Below, piece after piece: positions 22,747 to 31,271 of a stretch of DNA of 43,019 bases. Where the stretch lies: positions 1 through 43,019 of the forward strand of contig NVWB01000165.1 in the NCBI GenBank assembly GCA_002733575.1, read 5' to 3'. The stretch is from Blastopirellula sp. GTDB taxonomy: Bacteria > Planctomycetota > Planctomycetia > Pirellulales > Pirellulaceae. The position numbers and the translations under genes were made by a program. The notes under the pieces were generated by a model. That model was not told the origin of the DNA. It worked only from the letters and a program-made list of their open reading frames with translations, and made no database searches. Position 1 is the stretch's first letter. Each line of letters opens with the position of its first letter.

Positions 22747-24315
22747 ATGGCTGATTTAATGACAGCTTTACGGAATGCTGATGCTGCTGGCGATACCGAT
22801 GCAGCAAACAGGATCGCTGGTATGATTAGAAACCAACAGCAGCCAGAAAGATCTTTGGGTGAGCAAGCTTTAGGTGTTGCTGAAAACGTTGGCGCAGTTG
22901 TTTCAGGTGCTATTGCTGAGCCATTAGCTGGTATTGCAGGTGTTGCGCAAACATTAAATCCTTTTGCTGATGAAGGTGCAGGAGCTAAAGCAGTTGCAGC
23001 GACTAAAGAAGCATTAACCTACCAACCACAAACAGAAACAGGTATCGAACAACAGCAAGCTATAGGTGAGGCATTACAGCCAGTAGGCGAGGCTATATCA
23101 AGCGCGGAAACTGCGTTAGGTGAAACTGCATTAGATTTAACAGGAAGCCCGTTTATTGCCTCTATAGCTCATTCGTTGCCGACTGCCGCATTAGAGATTT
23201 TAGGCTTTAAAGGCTCAAAGGCATTAACAAAAGCACCAAGCGCACCAACTAAAAAGCAAATACAAAAAGCTGTTGTTGAGTCTGCACCAGAAATTGACGC
23301 GATAAAAGGCGCAGCAAGAACCATCTATGATGAGATTGACCAATCAGGCGTAAGAATAAAGCCTAAATCAATTAATAACCTAGTTAGCACTATCGAAGCT
23401 AAAACCAGAAAGAGCGGTTTAGATCCAAGGGTTACAAAGCAAGCCGCCGGAGCATTGGATGCTATTCGTGAAATGAGAGGCATTAACCAGCCTATAACAG
23501 AATTAATGGTGCAAAAGAATATAGCTCAAAAGGTTGCAACTAGCGCTGATGCTGGTGAAAAAATGCTTGGTAATATAATGATAGAAGAAATTGATAGCTT
23601 CTTAGATTCACTATCACAAAAAGACTTAACTCGCGGCGATGCAGCGACAGGTAAAAAAGTTAAAGCTGCCGGTAAATTATGGGGCAGAGCAAAACGGGCA
23701 GAAGAAATAACCGGCGCAATTAAAGCGGGTGGCGATGCTGCTAGCGGTTTGGAAAACGGCATAAGAATTGAATTAAACAAAATAATCAGAAGTAAGAAAA
23801 GAAGTAAGTATTTTTCTAAACCTGAAATCGATGCTATGCGTGACGTTGTTCGCGGTGACTTTAAAACTAACATGGCGAAACTTGTCGGGCGGTTTGGATT
23901 CTCTGAAGGCAGGGCGACTAATATGCTTACATCATTAGGTGGTGTTGGTTTAGGTAGCGCTGCTGGTGGTGCATTAGGTGCTATTGCAATTCCTGCTGTT
24001 GGTATCGCGGCTAAAAGTATCGCGCAAAAGCTAACATCAAATAAAGCCAAGTTTGTTAACTCAATGACTAGAGCTGGTACTGATGCAAATAGAATTACAA
24101 AAGCTTATTTAACTTCAGTGCCAAAAGCGAAAAGAAACCCAAATGATTTGGCTGAATTACTGCTAGACCCTAAAATTAATTTAGATGATTTGGATATGAT
24201 CGCAAATGAGACATTTAAAGATGCGTTAGAAATAGCGAAAGGGAAAAGGGTTATTAATTTAGCTACAGCAGCGGCGGCAGGAAGCACAGCGCAACAGCAA
24301 GAGCCAGTACAATAA
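22747..24315 (+). CDS. DNA ejection protein, P22 gp16-like
   Basis: 522 residues. The N-terminus LMTALRNADAAGDTDAANRIAGMI is a short helical module often seen in phage internal proteins. Ala/Gly-rich hydrophobic stretches at about 40-70 and 395-425 (GLGSAAGGALGAIAIPAVGIAA) could enter membranes, and the middle is helical (KKQIQKAVVESAPEIDAIKGAA). gp16 (609 in P22) is the partner that lets DNA cross the inner membrane. Confidence 0.75.
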   Translation: MADLMTALRNADAAGDTDAANRIAGMIRNQQQPERSLGEQALGVAENVGAVVSGAIAEPLAGIAGVAQTLNPFADEGAGAKAVAATKEALTYQPQTETGIEQQQAIGEALQPVGEAISSAETALGETALDLTGSPFIASIAHSLPTAALEILGFKGSKALTKAPSAPTKKQIQKAVVESAPEIDAIKGAARTIYDEIDQSGVRIKPKSINNLVSTIEAKTRKSGLDPRVTKQAAGALDAIREMRGINQPITELMVQKNIAQKVATSADAGEKMLGNIMIEEIDSFLDSLSQKDLTRGDAATGKKVKAAGKLWGRAKRAEEITGAIKAGGDAASGLENGIRIELNKIIRSKKRSKYFSKPEIDAMRDVVRGDFKTNMAKLVGRFGFSEGRATNMLTSLGGVGLGSAAGGALGAIAIPAVGIAAKSIAQKLTSNKAKFVNSMTRAGTDANRITKAYLTSVPKAKRNPNDLAELLLDPKINLDDLDMIANETFKDALEIAKGKRVINLATAAAAGSTAQQQEPVQ

Positions 24316-24386
24316 CATGCTGCTCTTTAGTTTTAACGAAGTACGATGCGAACACTAAACAAATTACTAACATAACAACCTTAAAA

Positions 24387-24395
24387 TGTTAAAAT
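24387..24395 (+). promoter_or_regulatory. Extended -10 promoter before the tailspike genes
   Basis: TGtTAAAAT with the hexamer at 24390-24395 lies in the 109-base gap before ATG 24425; AGGATAAAATA provides the ribosome site. No clear -35 box. Confidence 0.5.
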
Positions 24396-24424
24396 AAACA
24401 CAAATTATAGCACAGGATAAAATA

Positions 24425-25612
24425 ATGGCGACTATCGTTAATAATTCACAAACAGCGGACGAGTCTATCCTCCGCATTCACAACCCCATAATGTTCGTCC
24501 CTGACCCTGACAAAGGTAAGCCGCTTGATGGGTTTCAAGCATTCTTTGGCTTGGTTGGTCGTGATCCCCAATTAGAGCAAAACAGAAAAATTGTTTACGC
24601 TTTGCAGGAAGATGGAACCGCCGTACCACTTGATCAACCTGTTATCGGCTCTGCTGGTGGCGTGCCAATGTATAACGGCTCCCCTGTCGGTCTTGCTGTT
24701 TCTGGCTCGTACTCCTTAAAGATTTTAGATAAGAATGGAGCGCAGACCTATAACATACCCGAGGTTGCTGCACTTAACCTACAGGGGTTTAGCGGAGTAA
24801 TAGCTGAAGAGTCAACTACTGTTGATGGTAGTTTAGTTTTAGACTTTACAGAGATAGAGGTTACTTCAGCTAGCTTTTATAAATCAACTGATTCGTTAGG
24901 CACTATCTTTGAAGGCTCATACCTTAAGAAAGATGTTGACTATGTTAGCAACAATACAGGTCAAATAACGTTGTTACAAGCTACTGCTATAGGTACGGTT
25001 ATCTTAGGTAGGCAGATGGACTCAACTGGTCAAATAGTTCCAGTTACAGAAGGCTCAAGCGCTTTATTTGTATTTGAAGATATAGCGACCGCTGTAGCCG
25101 CAGACCTGCAAAGTGGCGATACATTAACCATTAATGGAGGCGTAGCCGCACAAGATAAATTAGGCGGAGCAAAATATTTAACAGTACTTGGTCAGCCTGA
25201 AACGCCAGACGGTGAGAATGTAATAAACCTATCTAACGGCAATCAGATTCAAGCACTGGAAAACACATTTAAGCTAGCTAGATACTCTGAGGTAACGACT
25301 GTAGCAACAAGCGTAGCAGGTGCGTTAAACCTAGACTTGAATCAAGGCAATGTGTTCACAACCACGTTATTTGAAAACATCGGAAACATTAATTTTGTCA
25401 ATCTAAATCCTGATTCTGATTTAACGACAACAATTTCATTAGAAATAATACAAGATGCAGCAACGCCTAGAACAGTTTCATTTGGTGGAGTTATATTTTC
25501 TGGGGGCGTAATACCAACTATGTCAACAGGGTTAGGCTCTACTGATGATTACGTATTCAAACTAAGAAACGGCATTGCTAAAGGTGGTGTGTTCGGCCAA
25601 GACTTCTCATGA
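24425..25612 (+). CDS. Tailspike adaptor with P22-type head-binding domain
   Basis: 395 residues. Residues 1-115 match the P22 tailspike head-binding fold: NPIMFVPDPDKGKPLDGFQAFF, a short spacer, DGTAVPLDQPVIGSAGGVPMYNG and GSYSLKILDKNGAQTY. The rest is beta-rich (LVLDFTEIEVTSASF, TVILGRQMDSTGQIV, NGGVAAQDKLGG) and lacks the pectate-lyase-like body, so it may be an adaptor that carries the next spike rather than the depolymerase itself. Confidence 0.75.
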   Translation: MATIVNNSQTADESILRIHNPIMFVPDPDKGKPLDGFQAFFGLVGRDPQLEQNRKIVYALQEDGTAVPLDQPVIGSAGGVPMYNGSPVGLAVSGSYSLKILDKNGAQTYNIPEVAALNLQGFSGVIAEESTTVDGSLVLDFTEIEVTSASFYKSTDSLGTIFEGSYLKKDVDYVSNNTGQITLLQATAIGTVILGRQMDSTGQIVPVTEGSSALFVFEDIATAVAADLQSGDTLTINGGVAAQDKLGGAKYLTVLGQPETPDGENVINLSNGNQIQALENTFKLARYSEVTTVATSVAGALNLDLNQGNVFTTTLFENIGNINFVNLNPDSDLTTTISLEIIQDAATPRTVSFGGVIFSGGVIPTMSTGLGSTDDYVFKLRNGIAKGGVFGQDFS

Positions 25613-25950
25613 TCGGCGCAGCAAAAACACAAATGATTTCGCCTAATATTGTCGCTGAATATAGTGTATCAGTATCACCTGGCTTTATATTCGTGCTTTC
25701 AGAGAATGGATCTGCAATCAGTCCAATAGCTTATTCAACAGTATTGAATGGTGTTGGCCCGTTCAATTACCAGTGGACGATAACAGGAAGCAAAATAACA
25801 ATAAATAGCGATACATCAGCAAACACATCTTTTTCTGCATCGGGATTTAATACATCTTACTCTGAAGTTGCCACGATTACGGTAACGGATACAGGAAACG
25901 GAAACCTAGAAACATCACAAGATGTTATTGTAGATATTGACTTTGAGTAA
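25609..25950 (+). CDS. Small immunoglobulin/PKD-like tail protein
   Basis: 113 residues whose ATG overlaps the previous stop. A single beta-sandwich domain: AEYSVSVSPGFIF, GVGPFNYQWTITGSKITI, SEVATITVTDTGNGNLE, the pattern of PKD/Ig-like domains in phage tails, which bind surface sugars weakly or space other domains. Confidence 0.65.
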   Translation: MIGAAKTQMISPNIVAEYSVSVSPGFIFVLSENGSAISPIAYSTVLNGVGPFNYQWTITGSKITINSDTSANTSFSASGFNTSYSEVATITVTDTGNGNLETSQDVIVDIDFE

Positions 25951-25965
25951 GGAGTATAGAGAAAA

Positions 25966-28236
25966 ATGAGAACTTATAATAATTCTATAGTAGTGCAGTT
26001 TGATACCACTGAAAGCGGTAATTCAGGAGCCGGTAAGCTTGTCACTGTTTTTGATACTGGCACGACTATCAAGGCTGATTTGTTTGATCTAAACCTTGCG
26101 CCTATCAGCAACCCTGTACAAGCTGATGACTCAGGTAATTACACATTTACCGTAGATGATGGTATTTACGACTTATACATTGATTTTGGTTTGCCCACTC
26201 AAACAGCGATATTAGAGGAACAAATATCTAATACAGTAAATAATCCCCCCTTATCCCCAGGTGACAACGTTTTAGCTTTTGATATTCTGCAAGACGCTAT
26301 TGATGATAGTAACCCGCTTAAAATATTTAACGGCGCAGCATTAAACTTAAAAGAGCGCACTACCGGTAATGGTGGCGGCGCTATGTGGGACGTTGTTCTA
26401 GCATCAACCGTAACACCTAACACATTCAATATAGTTCAATGCGTAGGTATTCCAACTTTAGCGCTAGTACTTAGAATTAAAAACAACATATATGATGCAA
26501 TAGAGTTTGGCGCTATAATCGGCGTTGATTCTGCTCCGGTGTTTCAGGCAATATCAAACGTAATCGTACCATTTAGTACAGTGGTGGCTAAAGGTATAGA
26601 ATTCTTGCTTAATGATGAGGTTGCTCACACTGTAGACAATGTTCATTTTGATTTTGGAACGTCTAAAATGTTAAACACTGTTACGCTTCCTATAAGGATA
26701 GAAAACAGCCAAGGCATTAACCCTGTATTCTTTATCAAGGCTAGCAACTGTTCAGCTACCGGTGGTCTTTGGTTGGATTGGGTTACACAGGCTTTATACT
26801 TCGGCGGCATTTTTAATGCAGGCGACCCTTATGACAATTCATTTTCGGGCGTTAATGCTTACAAAATGAGATGTGAGAGACTGATAAGCCCGACAACACA
26901 GTCTAAGTTCATACAGACAAGACATATAGATGAGGTTAGTGTTAGTGATATTTACTGCCTTGATATGGGTAAGCCTATACTTTCAAGTAACGCTCAACCA
27001 GTTAGTATTAATTACTGCACAAACGGCACTATAGATAAATGCACTGTAGAGAATTGCCTTGAAGGCTCTGCATATAATATGCTTTACACCAAGTACGGAC
27101 ACATGACAAACAACACTGCAACAGGAATATCAAACACGCTGGACCCTGCTATCAACGTTGCTGCTCACATTAAGTTTTCTATAAACGTTGAGGTATCAGG
27201 GAATAACTTTGCCACCATAAACGGTGAGTGTATAAAGATATCAGACGGAACGGACGATGTTGTGGTGTCCGGAAATACACTAGTAACAACAGGAACTGAT
27301 GCGGGCATATTTACAGTACTGCAACTACAAGGAACTATCAAATTCAATGTTAGCGGTAACATCATTAGAACTGATGGCCCTAGAGCTATATTTGCTGCGC
27401 CCCATGTTAACTCGTCACCTCAAGAGGGCTTGATTACAGGCAATACTATAACTAGAGATGTAAGCGCATTACAGCCAACATCTAAGGGCTCTGGCATTTG
27501 GGTTACATGTTCCACCTCTGATAGAGCGGGAATTACAGTTTCTGGAAATTTCCTTTTTGAATGTGATATATATGTAAATCAGATGATAGATTCGCATGTA
27601 AATAACAATAACATCTCAATTACGGCACCTTTATTTTATAACGGCTTTGACCAGTTAGGCGGCGCAATAACGCAAATAGCCGCACCAATAACCATAGAGT
27701 CATGCAATACAACGACCTGTAAGGGTAACTCAATAAGTAATAAGGTTGATTCTCCTGTTGGATTCCAAGTGGGTATAAGGTCTATCAACTCAGTATTTTG
27801 TAACTTTGTAACTAATTATGTTATGTATGCTGCGGGATCTACTCTATCTTATGGCTTTGCAGATATAGGAAGTAATTCCTCAATATTTAGAGATAACTAC
27901 AGCGTAAACGATGTTGGTTATGTTCAGGATATTAATAACGCAACACCAGCCAAGCATTTTTACAAAAGGACAACGGCCTTTTCTATGAATATAGGAACGG
28001 TTAACGCTGGAGCTTCTGCTGTGGATACTGCCGCAGTAGAGATGATACAGATATCAGCAGGCAATACATTCCTATCAACAACCTTGGGACTGCCAACGCA
28101 AGCTAACGGGTTACTATGGTCAGGTTGTTTTACCGCGGCGGGTACAATAACATTTACATTCTACAACCCCACCGCGTCTAATATAGTTGTTAATAATAGA
28201 ACTTATTACATAACAACCGAAAGAACACCGGCATAA
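25966..28236 (+). CDS. Tailspike with beta-helix body
   Basis: 756 residues. An N-terminal adaptor-like domain (GAGKLVTVFDTGT, ADDSGNYTFTVDDGIYDLYI) is followed from about 170 by many short parallel beta-helix rungs with V(S)GN patterns (VEVSGNNFATING, VVVSGNTLVTTG, FNVSGNIIRTDG, ITVSGNFLFE), as in pectate-lyase-like spikes. A C-terminal beta trimerisation-like domain ends it (GTITFTFYNPTASNIVVNNR). It probably binds and cleaves host surface polysaccharide; catalytic residues cannot be assigned by eye. GGAG precedes the ATG. Last gene of the long rightward late region. Confidence 0.8.
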   Translation: MRTYNNSIVVQFDTTESGNSGAGKLVTVFDTGTTIKADLFDLNLAPISNPVQADDSGNYTFTVDDGIYDLYIDFGLPTQTAILEEQISNTVNNPPLSPGDNVLAFDILQDAIDDSNPLKIFNGAALNLKERTTGNGGGAMWDVVLASTVTPNTFNIVQCVGIPTLALVLRIKNNIYDAIEFGAIIGVDSAPVFQAISNVIVPFSTVVAKGIEFLLNDEVAHTVDNVHFDFGTSKMLNTVTLPIRIENSQGINPVFFIKASNCSATGGLWLDWVTQALYFGGIFNAGDPYDNSFSGVNAYKMRCERLISPTTQSKFIQTRHIDEVSVSDIYCLDMGKPILSSNAQPVSINYCTNGTIDKCTVENCLEGSAYNMLYTKYGHMTNNTATGISNTLDPAINVAAHIKFSINVEVSGNNFATINGECIKISDGTDDVVVSGNTLVTTGTDAGIFTVLQLQGTIKFNVSGNIIRTDGPRAIFAAPHVNSSPQEGLITGNTITRDVSALQPTSKGSGIWVTCSTSDRAGITVSGNFLFECDIYVNQMIDSHVNNNNISITAPLFYNGFDQLGGAITQIAAPITIESCNTTTCKGNSISNKVDSPVGFQVGIRSINSVFCNFVTNYVMYAAGSTLSYGFADIGSNSSIFRDNYSVNDVGYVQDINNATPAKHFYKRTTAFSMNIGTVNAGASAVDTAAVEMIQISAGNTFLSTTLGLPTQANGLLWSGCFTAAGTITFTFYNPTASNIVVNNRTYYITTERTPA

Positions 28237-28242
28237 GGTAAT

Positions 28243-28279
28243 GGTATCTCTTCGTTACATTCGCATTCGAAGAGATACC
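28243..28279. repeat. Perfect 12-bp inverted repeat between convergent gene blocks
   Basis: GGTATCTCTTCG (28243-28254) and CGAAGAGATACC (28268-28279) form a perfect 12-pair stem with a 13-base loop. No T tract follows on either strand. It may be a bidirectional transcription barrier or mRNA-end stabiliser. Confidence 0.7.
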
Positions 28280-28316
28280 GCACGTACCAGCCTGGATATT
28301 TCATGTTAACCCTTAT

Positions 28317-28336
28317 GCGCCTTAGTCGGCGCTTTT
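28317..28336 (+). terminator. Second hairpin, probable terminator of late transcription
   Basis: GCGCC (28317-28321) and GGCGC (28328-28332) form a 5-pair stem followed by TTTT. It overlaps the stop codon of the convergent rusA-like gene. Confidence 0.6.
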
Positions 28337-28645
28337 AATTGAAAACTCTATAAATTCTTCACCCTTTTTAACTTTTACCTTTTCAGTTACAGCGCGCACA
28401 ACCCGGTTATCATTAAAATCATATTTCTTCTGCAAGCAATCCTGAAACGGTTTGATAGGATTATCCCAATCACTACCGGCAGAGCTAAAACCCCACTTTA
28501 AGTACAACTCTAACTTGCCATCGGGTATCTCCATCGGGCGAAGTAGCTTTAATATATCCCTTTCATAATTGCGATACTTCTGAGTTTTAACTCTGCGACC
28601 TTGCCATGCTTCATTAACTGATAGCGGCTTAATATCTAATCTCAT
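28322..28645 (-). CDS. rusA: RusA-like Holliday junction resolvase
   Basis: 107 residues (RusA is about 120). It starts LDIKPLSVNEAWQGRR, typical of the family, and has the acidic core SDWDNPIKPFQDCL (Asp59, Asp61, Asp69) and DFNDNRVV. RusA dimers cut four-way junctions and trim branches before packaging. Last gene of the leftward operon, overlapping the YbcO-like gene by 4 bases (ATGA). Confidence 0.9.
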   Translation of the reverse strand: MRLDIKPLSVNEAWQGRRVKTQKYRNYERDILKLLRPMEIPDGKLELYLKWGFSSAGSDWDNPIKPFQDCLQKKYDFNDNRVVRAVTEKVKVKKGEEFIEFSIKSAD

Positions 28646-28935
28646 GGAAACACCATTAACCCTTTATCAATAAATTTTTGTTGAGTTCGCTCGAGTGCAA
28701 TCAGCTTAATATCTGAAAGCTCATCATGCGTAAATCGAGACTTTGCACGACCATCAATAACATCATGACAACTAGAGCAAGCGTACACAGCGAAATGATC
28801 ACCGCACTTGATACCCATACCTCTATTTTTGCCAATGTGACATAACACTACCGTTTCACTTCCTGAGCAGTTATCAAGCATTAAGGTGCAATCTTCACCC
28901 CTTGCTGATTTAGTTATCTTTGTTTGCTTACCCAT
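28642..28935 (-). CDS. ybcO: YbcO-like DUF1364 putative nuclease
   Basis: About 97 residues. Pattern: ITKSARGEDCTLMLDNCSG, VLCHIGKNRGMGIKCGDHFAVYACSSCHDVIDGR, with the Cys/His cluster of DUF1364. E. coli YbcO (prophage DLP12) of this family is an HNH-like DNase. GGAGG lies 4 bases before ATG 28935; ATG 28938 is an alternative only 1 base from the site. Just upstream of rusA, as in DLP12. Confidence 0.8.
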   Translation of the reverse strand: MGKQTKITKSARGEDCTLMLDNCSGSETVVLCHIGKNRGMGIKCGDHFAVYACSSCHDVIDGRAKSRFTHDELSDIKLIALERTQQKFIDKGLMVFP

Positions 28936-29014
28936 CATGCCTCCAATCCATCATCATACAAATAGGAAGCGCTATACATAATATAGCGGTCCAATAAACC
29001 ATTTGATCAATCAT
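28928..29014 (-). CDS. 28-residue membrane mini-protein
   Basis: MIDQMVYWTAILCIALPICMMM gives one membrane segment, ending WRHDG. It overlaps both the gene upstream (8 bases) and the ybcO-like start, in the way real operon genes do here. Function unknown. Confidence 0.45.
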   Translation of the reverse strand: MIDQMVYWTAILCIALPICMMMDWRHDG

Positions 29015-29198
29015 TATCGTCACTAATCCAATCAACGCGACCCCATTTATTAACGGTACACCTATCGCTTTCAAACTCTAATGTTATATTTTGATCAGTA
29101 CTATCAATTATACAAAGAAAGTCTTCACGCTTAATTAAGGTTGTTATTTTAACCCTAGCAACTCTGATATATATTTCTAACTTAATGCTATCACCCAT
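29007..29198 (-). CDS. Small beta-rich protein, unknown
   Basis: 63 residues from ATG 29198 (MGDSIKLEIYIRVARVKITT); an upstream ATG at 29210 is possible. Alternating strands (FLCIIDSTDQNITLEFESD, CTVNKWGRVDWISDDND) suggest a small beta-barrel. No family recognised. Confidence 0.55.
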   Translation of the reverse strand: MGDSIKLEIYIRVARVKITTLIKREDFLCIIDSTDQNITLEFESDRCTVNKWGRVDWISDDND

Positions 29199-29307
29199 AC
29201 TTAAACGCATCCACTATATAAAAATAAGTATTACCCATCGCTAACCCTGCAATAACAAAACCAAGGAAGCACTTTGCATAGTGCTTATGGTTATCGATTA
29301 TGGTCAT
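29191..29307 (-). CDS. 38-residue membrane mini-protein
   Basis: MTIIDNHKHYAKCFLGFVIAGLAMGNTYFYIV: one membrane segment after a His-containing N-terminus. Its ATG overlaps the upstream TGA (ATGA). Function unknown. Confidence 0.45.
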   Translation of the reverse strand: MTIIDNHKHYAKCFLGFVIAGLAMGNTYFYIVDAFKYG

Positions 29308-29588
29308 GATTTAGCTCTGTTTGATTTAGCTATTGCGTGTTCGGCATCCTTAGCAGCATTTAGTAGCCTCATTGCTGTATACATGTTTTCCTCATCTTCA
29401 GGATAAGGTAGTCGGCCTTCTCTTGCGCTACTTGATACACTTGTTGTAATGTGGTTCATTCTAATTTGCGCGCACAAAACAATCTCTTTAACATCGCCTG
29501 ACTTAATAGCTAGCCTTTCATGCGAGCCACGCAAGCACCAAAAATCATATTTACTCATAGTTATTTTATCTGCATTCATTTTAACCAT
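29304..29588 (-). CDS. Small conserved phage-type protein, unknown
   Basis: 94 residues if started at 29588; ATG 29579 (MNADKITMSK) and ATG 29558 (MSKYDFW) are alternatives. Helical: SHERLAIKSGDVKEIVLCAQIRMNH, EDEENMYTAMRLLNAAKDAEHAIAKSN. It stands where DLP12 has ninE between ybcN and ybcO, but I do not see a NinE signature. Confidence 0.6.
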   Translation of the reverse strand: MVKMNADKITMSKYDFWCLRGSHERLAIKSGDVKEIVLCAQIRMNHITTSVSSSAREGRLPYPEDEENMYTAMRLLNAAKDAEHAIAKSNRAKS

Positions 29589-29603
29589 CCTTACCTATAT
29601 AAA

Positions 29604-30047
29604 TTAAAACCAGCTTCTCAGTTGATTCAAAACATTCTCGTCAGTAGTTTTATCGAATACTCTATTTAACGCAGCATCGACAATCTTTTTATAAAACTCT
29701 TGCCTAACTTCTGGCGCCATTGATTCATAACTCAAACTAAGCGGTATTAATTCAAAGCTAGTTCCGTCACGCGAATGCTTTTGAACAAAATACCCTGCAA
29801 TGACTGTTAGCTTGTTTCTAACATAAAGTACGCTGTATTCGTCTTTGTAAGCCTCCATATCACCGTAGTAATAATTAGTACAAAAACTAAAGAATGCGAA
29901 CAACTTTTGATGCAGTCGGTAATTCTGATTAACCTTTACATCGTGACTATGAACAACGCCCGCTTTAAACTTTTTCATCTTGGCTTGGCTTTCTTCATCA
30001 CAAGCAACGAATGAACCGTCATTGGTTTTGATTAAGTTAATTTTCAT
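29604..30047 (-). CDS. ybcN: YbcN-like DUF1367 protein
   Basis: 147 residues with the DUF1367 pattern: INLIKTNDGSFVACDEESQAKMKKFKAG, NQNYRLHQKLFAFFSFC, LYVRNKLTVIAGYFV, SLSYESMAPEVRQEFYKKIVDA. E. coli YbcN from DLP12 is a DNA-binding (base-flipping type) protein of this family; a role in late recombination with YbcO and RusA is likely. It overlaps the YopX-like gene. Confidence 0.8.
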   Translation of the reverse strand: MKINLIKTNDGSFVACDEESQAKMKKFKAGVVHSHDVKVNQNYRLHQKLFAFFSFCTNYYYGDMEAYKDEYSVLYVRNKLTVIAGYFVQKHSRDGTSFELIPLSLSYESMAPEVRQEFYKKIVDAALNRVFDKTTDENVLNQLRSWF

Positions 30048-30489
30048 TTAAAAGCTCAGGGTGCTGATGGATATTACCTATAACTTCATTTCTACAGGTT
30101 ACAAAGTCACGCCTTGAGCCAAGCTCTACATGCTGTTTTTTGTAGGTGTATATATCTTCAGTCTCACATATTGAAAGATTATTTTCATACATACACGCCC
30201 ACAACATACCGCCAAAGTTCGGAACTGTTTTAACAACAAAAAGCCAGTAATGCTTATTATTTGTTGATTTAATAATGTCTCCCTCGTAAATATCAACGCC
30301 ATTCTTATCGGTTAACCCTGTGAATTGCATTACTACTAAATTAGGATTTTCTTCTATTTCAATATTTGGTGTGTCATACGTTTTTGACGGGGCATCGAAT
30401 ACAGCACCATTATGGGCCTGTAAATAAAAGCACTCTTCCATCCATTTATTATCTAAACACCACGCTCGAAACTTAATTACTCTGTTCAT
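30037..30489 (-). CDS. YopX-domain protein
   Basis: 150 residues starting with the YopX signature IKFRAWCLDNKWMEE, then NLVVMQFTGLTDKNGVDIYEGDII and CRNEVIGNIHQHPELL. YopX domains are very common in phage early regions; their function is not established. It overlaps the downstream ybcN-like gene by 11 bases. Confidence 0.85.
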   Translation of the reverse strand: MNRVIKFRAWCLDNKWMEECFYLQAHNGAVFDAPSKTYDTPNIEIEENPNLVVMQFTGLTDKNGVDIYEGDIIKSTNNKHYWLFVVKTVPNFGGMLWACMYENNLSICETEDIYTYKKQHVELGSRRDFVTCRNEVIGNIHQHPELLNEN

Positions 30490-30583
30490 ACCCTACCCCT
30501 TAAACCCATAAATAAAAACACACGCTAAAACAATCAAGCAAACTCGCACTACGAACCGTTCAAACTTATCCTCGTCTATATCA
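30490..30583 (-). other. Spacer with a possible start-less small membrane frame
   Basis: Between the YopX gene and the 47-residue ORF the minus strand reads DDIDEDKFERFVVRVCLIVLA then CVFIYGFKG, which looks like a small membrane protein, but no start codon is in frame (ATGATGATATAG terminates at once in the ATG frame). It may be a decayed gene or use a rare start. Confidence 0.3.
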
Positions 30584-30727
30584 TCATGTCACATTGTTAA
30601 ACCCTCTTAAGTATTCCTGATAATCAGGCTTAAGCTTTTTAGCTGCTGCCATATCCTTTTTAGCATCACCGCAAGGGGTAACGCCGTGTCGCTCTAATAA
30701 TTCGCGTATCGCCCTTGAAGTGTTCAT
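30584..30727 (-). CDS. 47-residue helical protein
   Basis: MNTSRAIRELLERHGVTPCGDA followed by KKDMAAAKKLKPDYQEYLRGF. ATGA overlap with the upstream gene indicates coupling. Resembles small helical DNA- or protein-binding ORFs; not recognised. Confidence 0.55.
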   Translation of the reverse strand: MNTSRAIRELLERHGVTPCGDAKKDMAAAKKLKPDYQEYLRGFNNVT

Positions 30728-30981
30728 GATTTTAATTGGTAGTCACATATTGTGTCACAATCAGCAGATACGCAGTCATCTTCGGTTGACGGTCTTACAT
30801 TACATATTGATGCGTGTTGTTTTATCTCGCCCCAGCAAACTTGGTTAACTGCATCATCCCAACCCTCATCAGCATTATCTCGATACCAGTCAATAGATGT
30901 TTCGGCAGATTCTTTAGCCTCTTTTTCTGTTTCGAAAGTATCAAACCCAGCATCAGGGCAATAACAAAAAAACTTATCCAT
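30724..30981 (-). CDS. Acidic small phage protein, unknown
   Basis: 85 residues from ATG 30981 (MDKFFCYCPDAGFDTFETEKEA), which sits 7 bases after GGAGAG; the earlier ATGs lie on or next to that site. Acidic with several Cys (CYC, NQVCWGEIKQHASICNV, CVSADCDTICDY), perhaps metal-binding. Similar ORFs are common in phages, without function. Confidence 0.65.
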   Translation of the reverse strand: MDKFFCYCPDAGFDTFETEKEAKESAETSIDWYRDNADEGWDDAVNQVCWGEIKQHASICNVRPSTEDDCVSADCDTICDYQLKS

Positions 30982-31049
30982 TTTCATTCTCTCCATTAAT
31001 TAAGTAACTAAACTATAACCTATAAACCCTGAAACACTGCTCCGACCAG

Positions 31050-31271
31050 CTACATTCCTTTTATACTCGACCTTATTAATTTTATAACAACCTGTAATTT
31101 ATCCACTTTTGCATTTGATGATATCAACTTATTTTCCATTGTAAATATCCTGCTTTTTTGCTTTGACTTAGCATTGTTAGCCGCGGTTAACTCTAGCTTT
31201 AACTTGGCCACATCAGCCTTTAGTTGCGCAACCGTTGCTTCGTGCCTATGCTTCTCTCTAAGTGTTAACAT
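31050..31271 (-). CDS. Coiled-coil protein
   Basis: 73 residues that are almost entirely a heptad-like helix (TVAQLKADVAKLKLELTAANN, MENKLISSNAKVDKLQVVIKL). Its ATG overlaps the stop of the winged-helix gene. Could dimerise with or modulate that regulator; function unknown. Confidence 0.6.
   Translation of the reverse strand: MLTLREKHRHEATVAQLKADVAKLKLELTAANNAKSKQKSRIFTMENKLISSNAKVDKLQVVIKLIRSSIKGM

Noticed and set aside
23526..24050. 174-codon minus-strand frame inside the gp16-like gene
   Set aside because: It is a low-complexity shadow (Ala/Pro/Leu/Ile/Ser) of the Ala/Gly-rich ejection protein, with no ribosome site.
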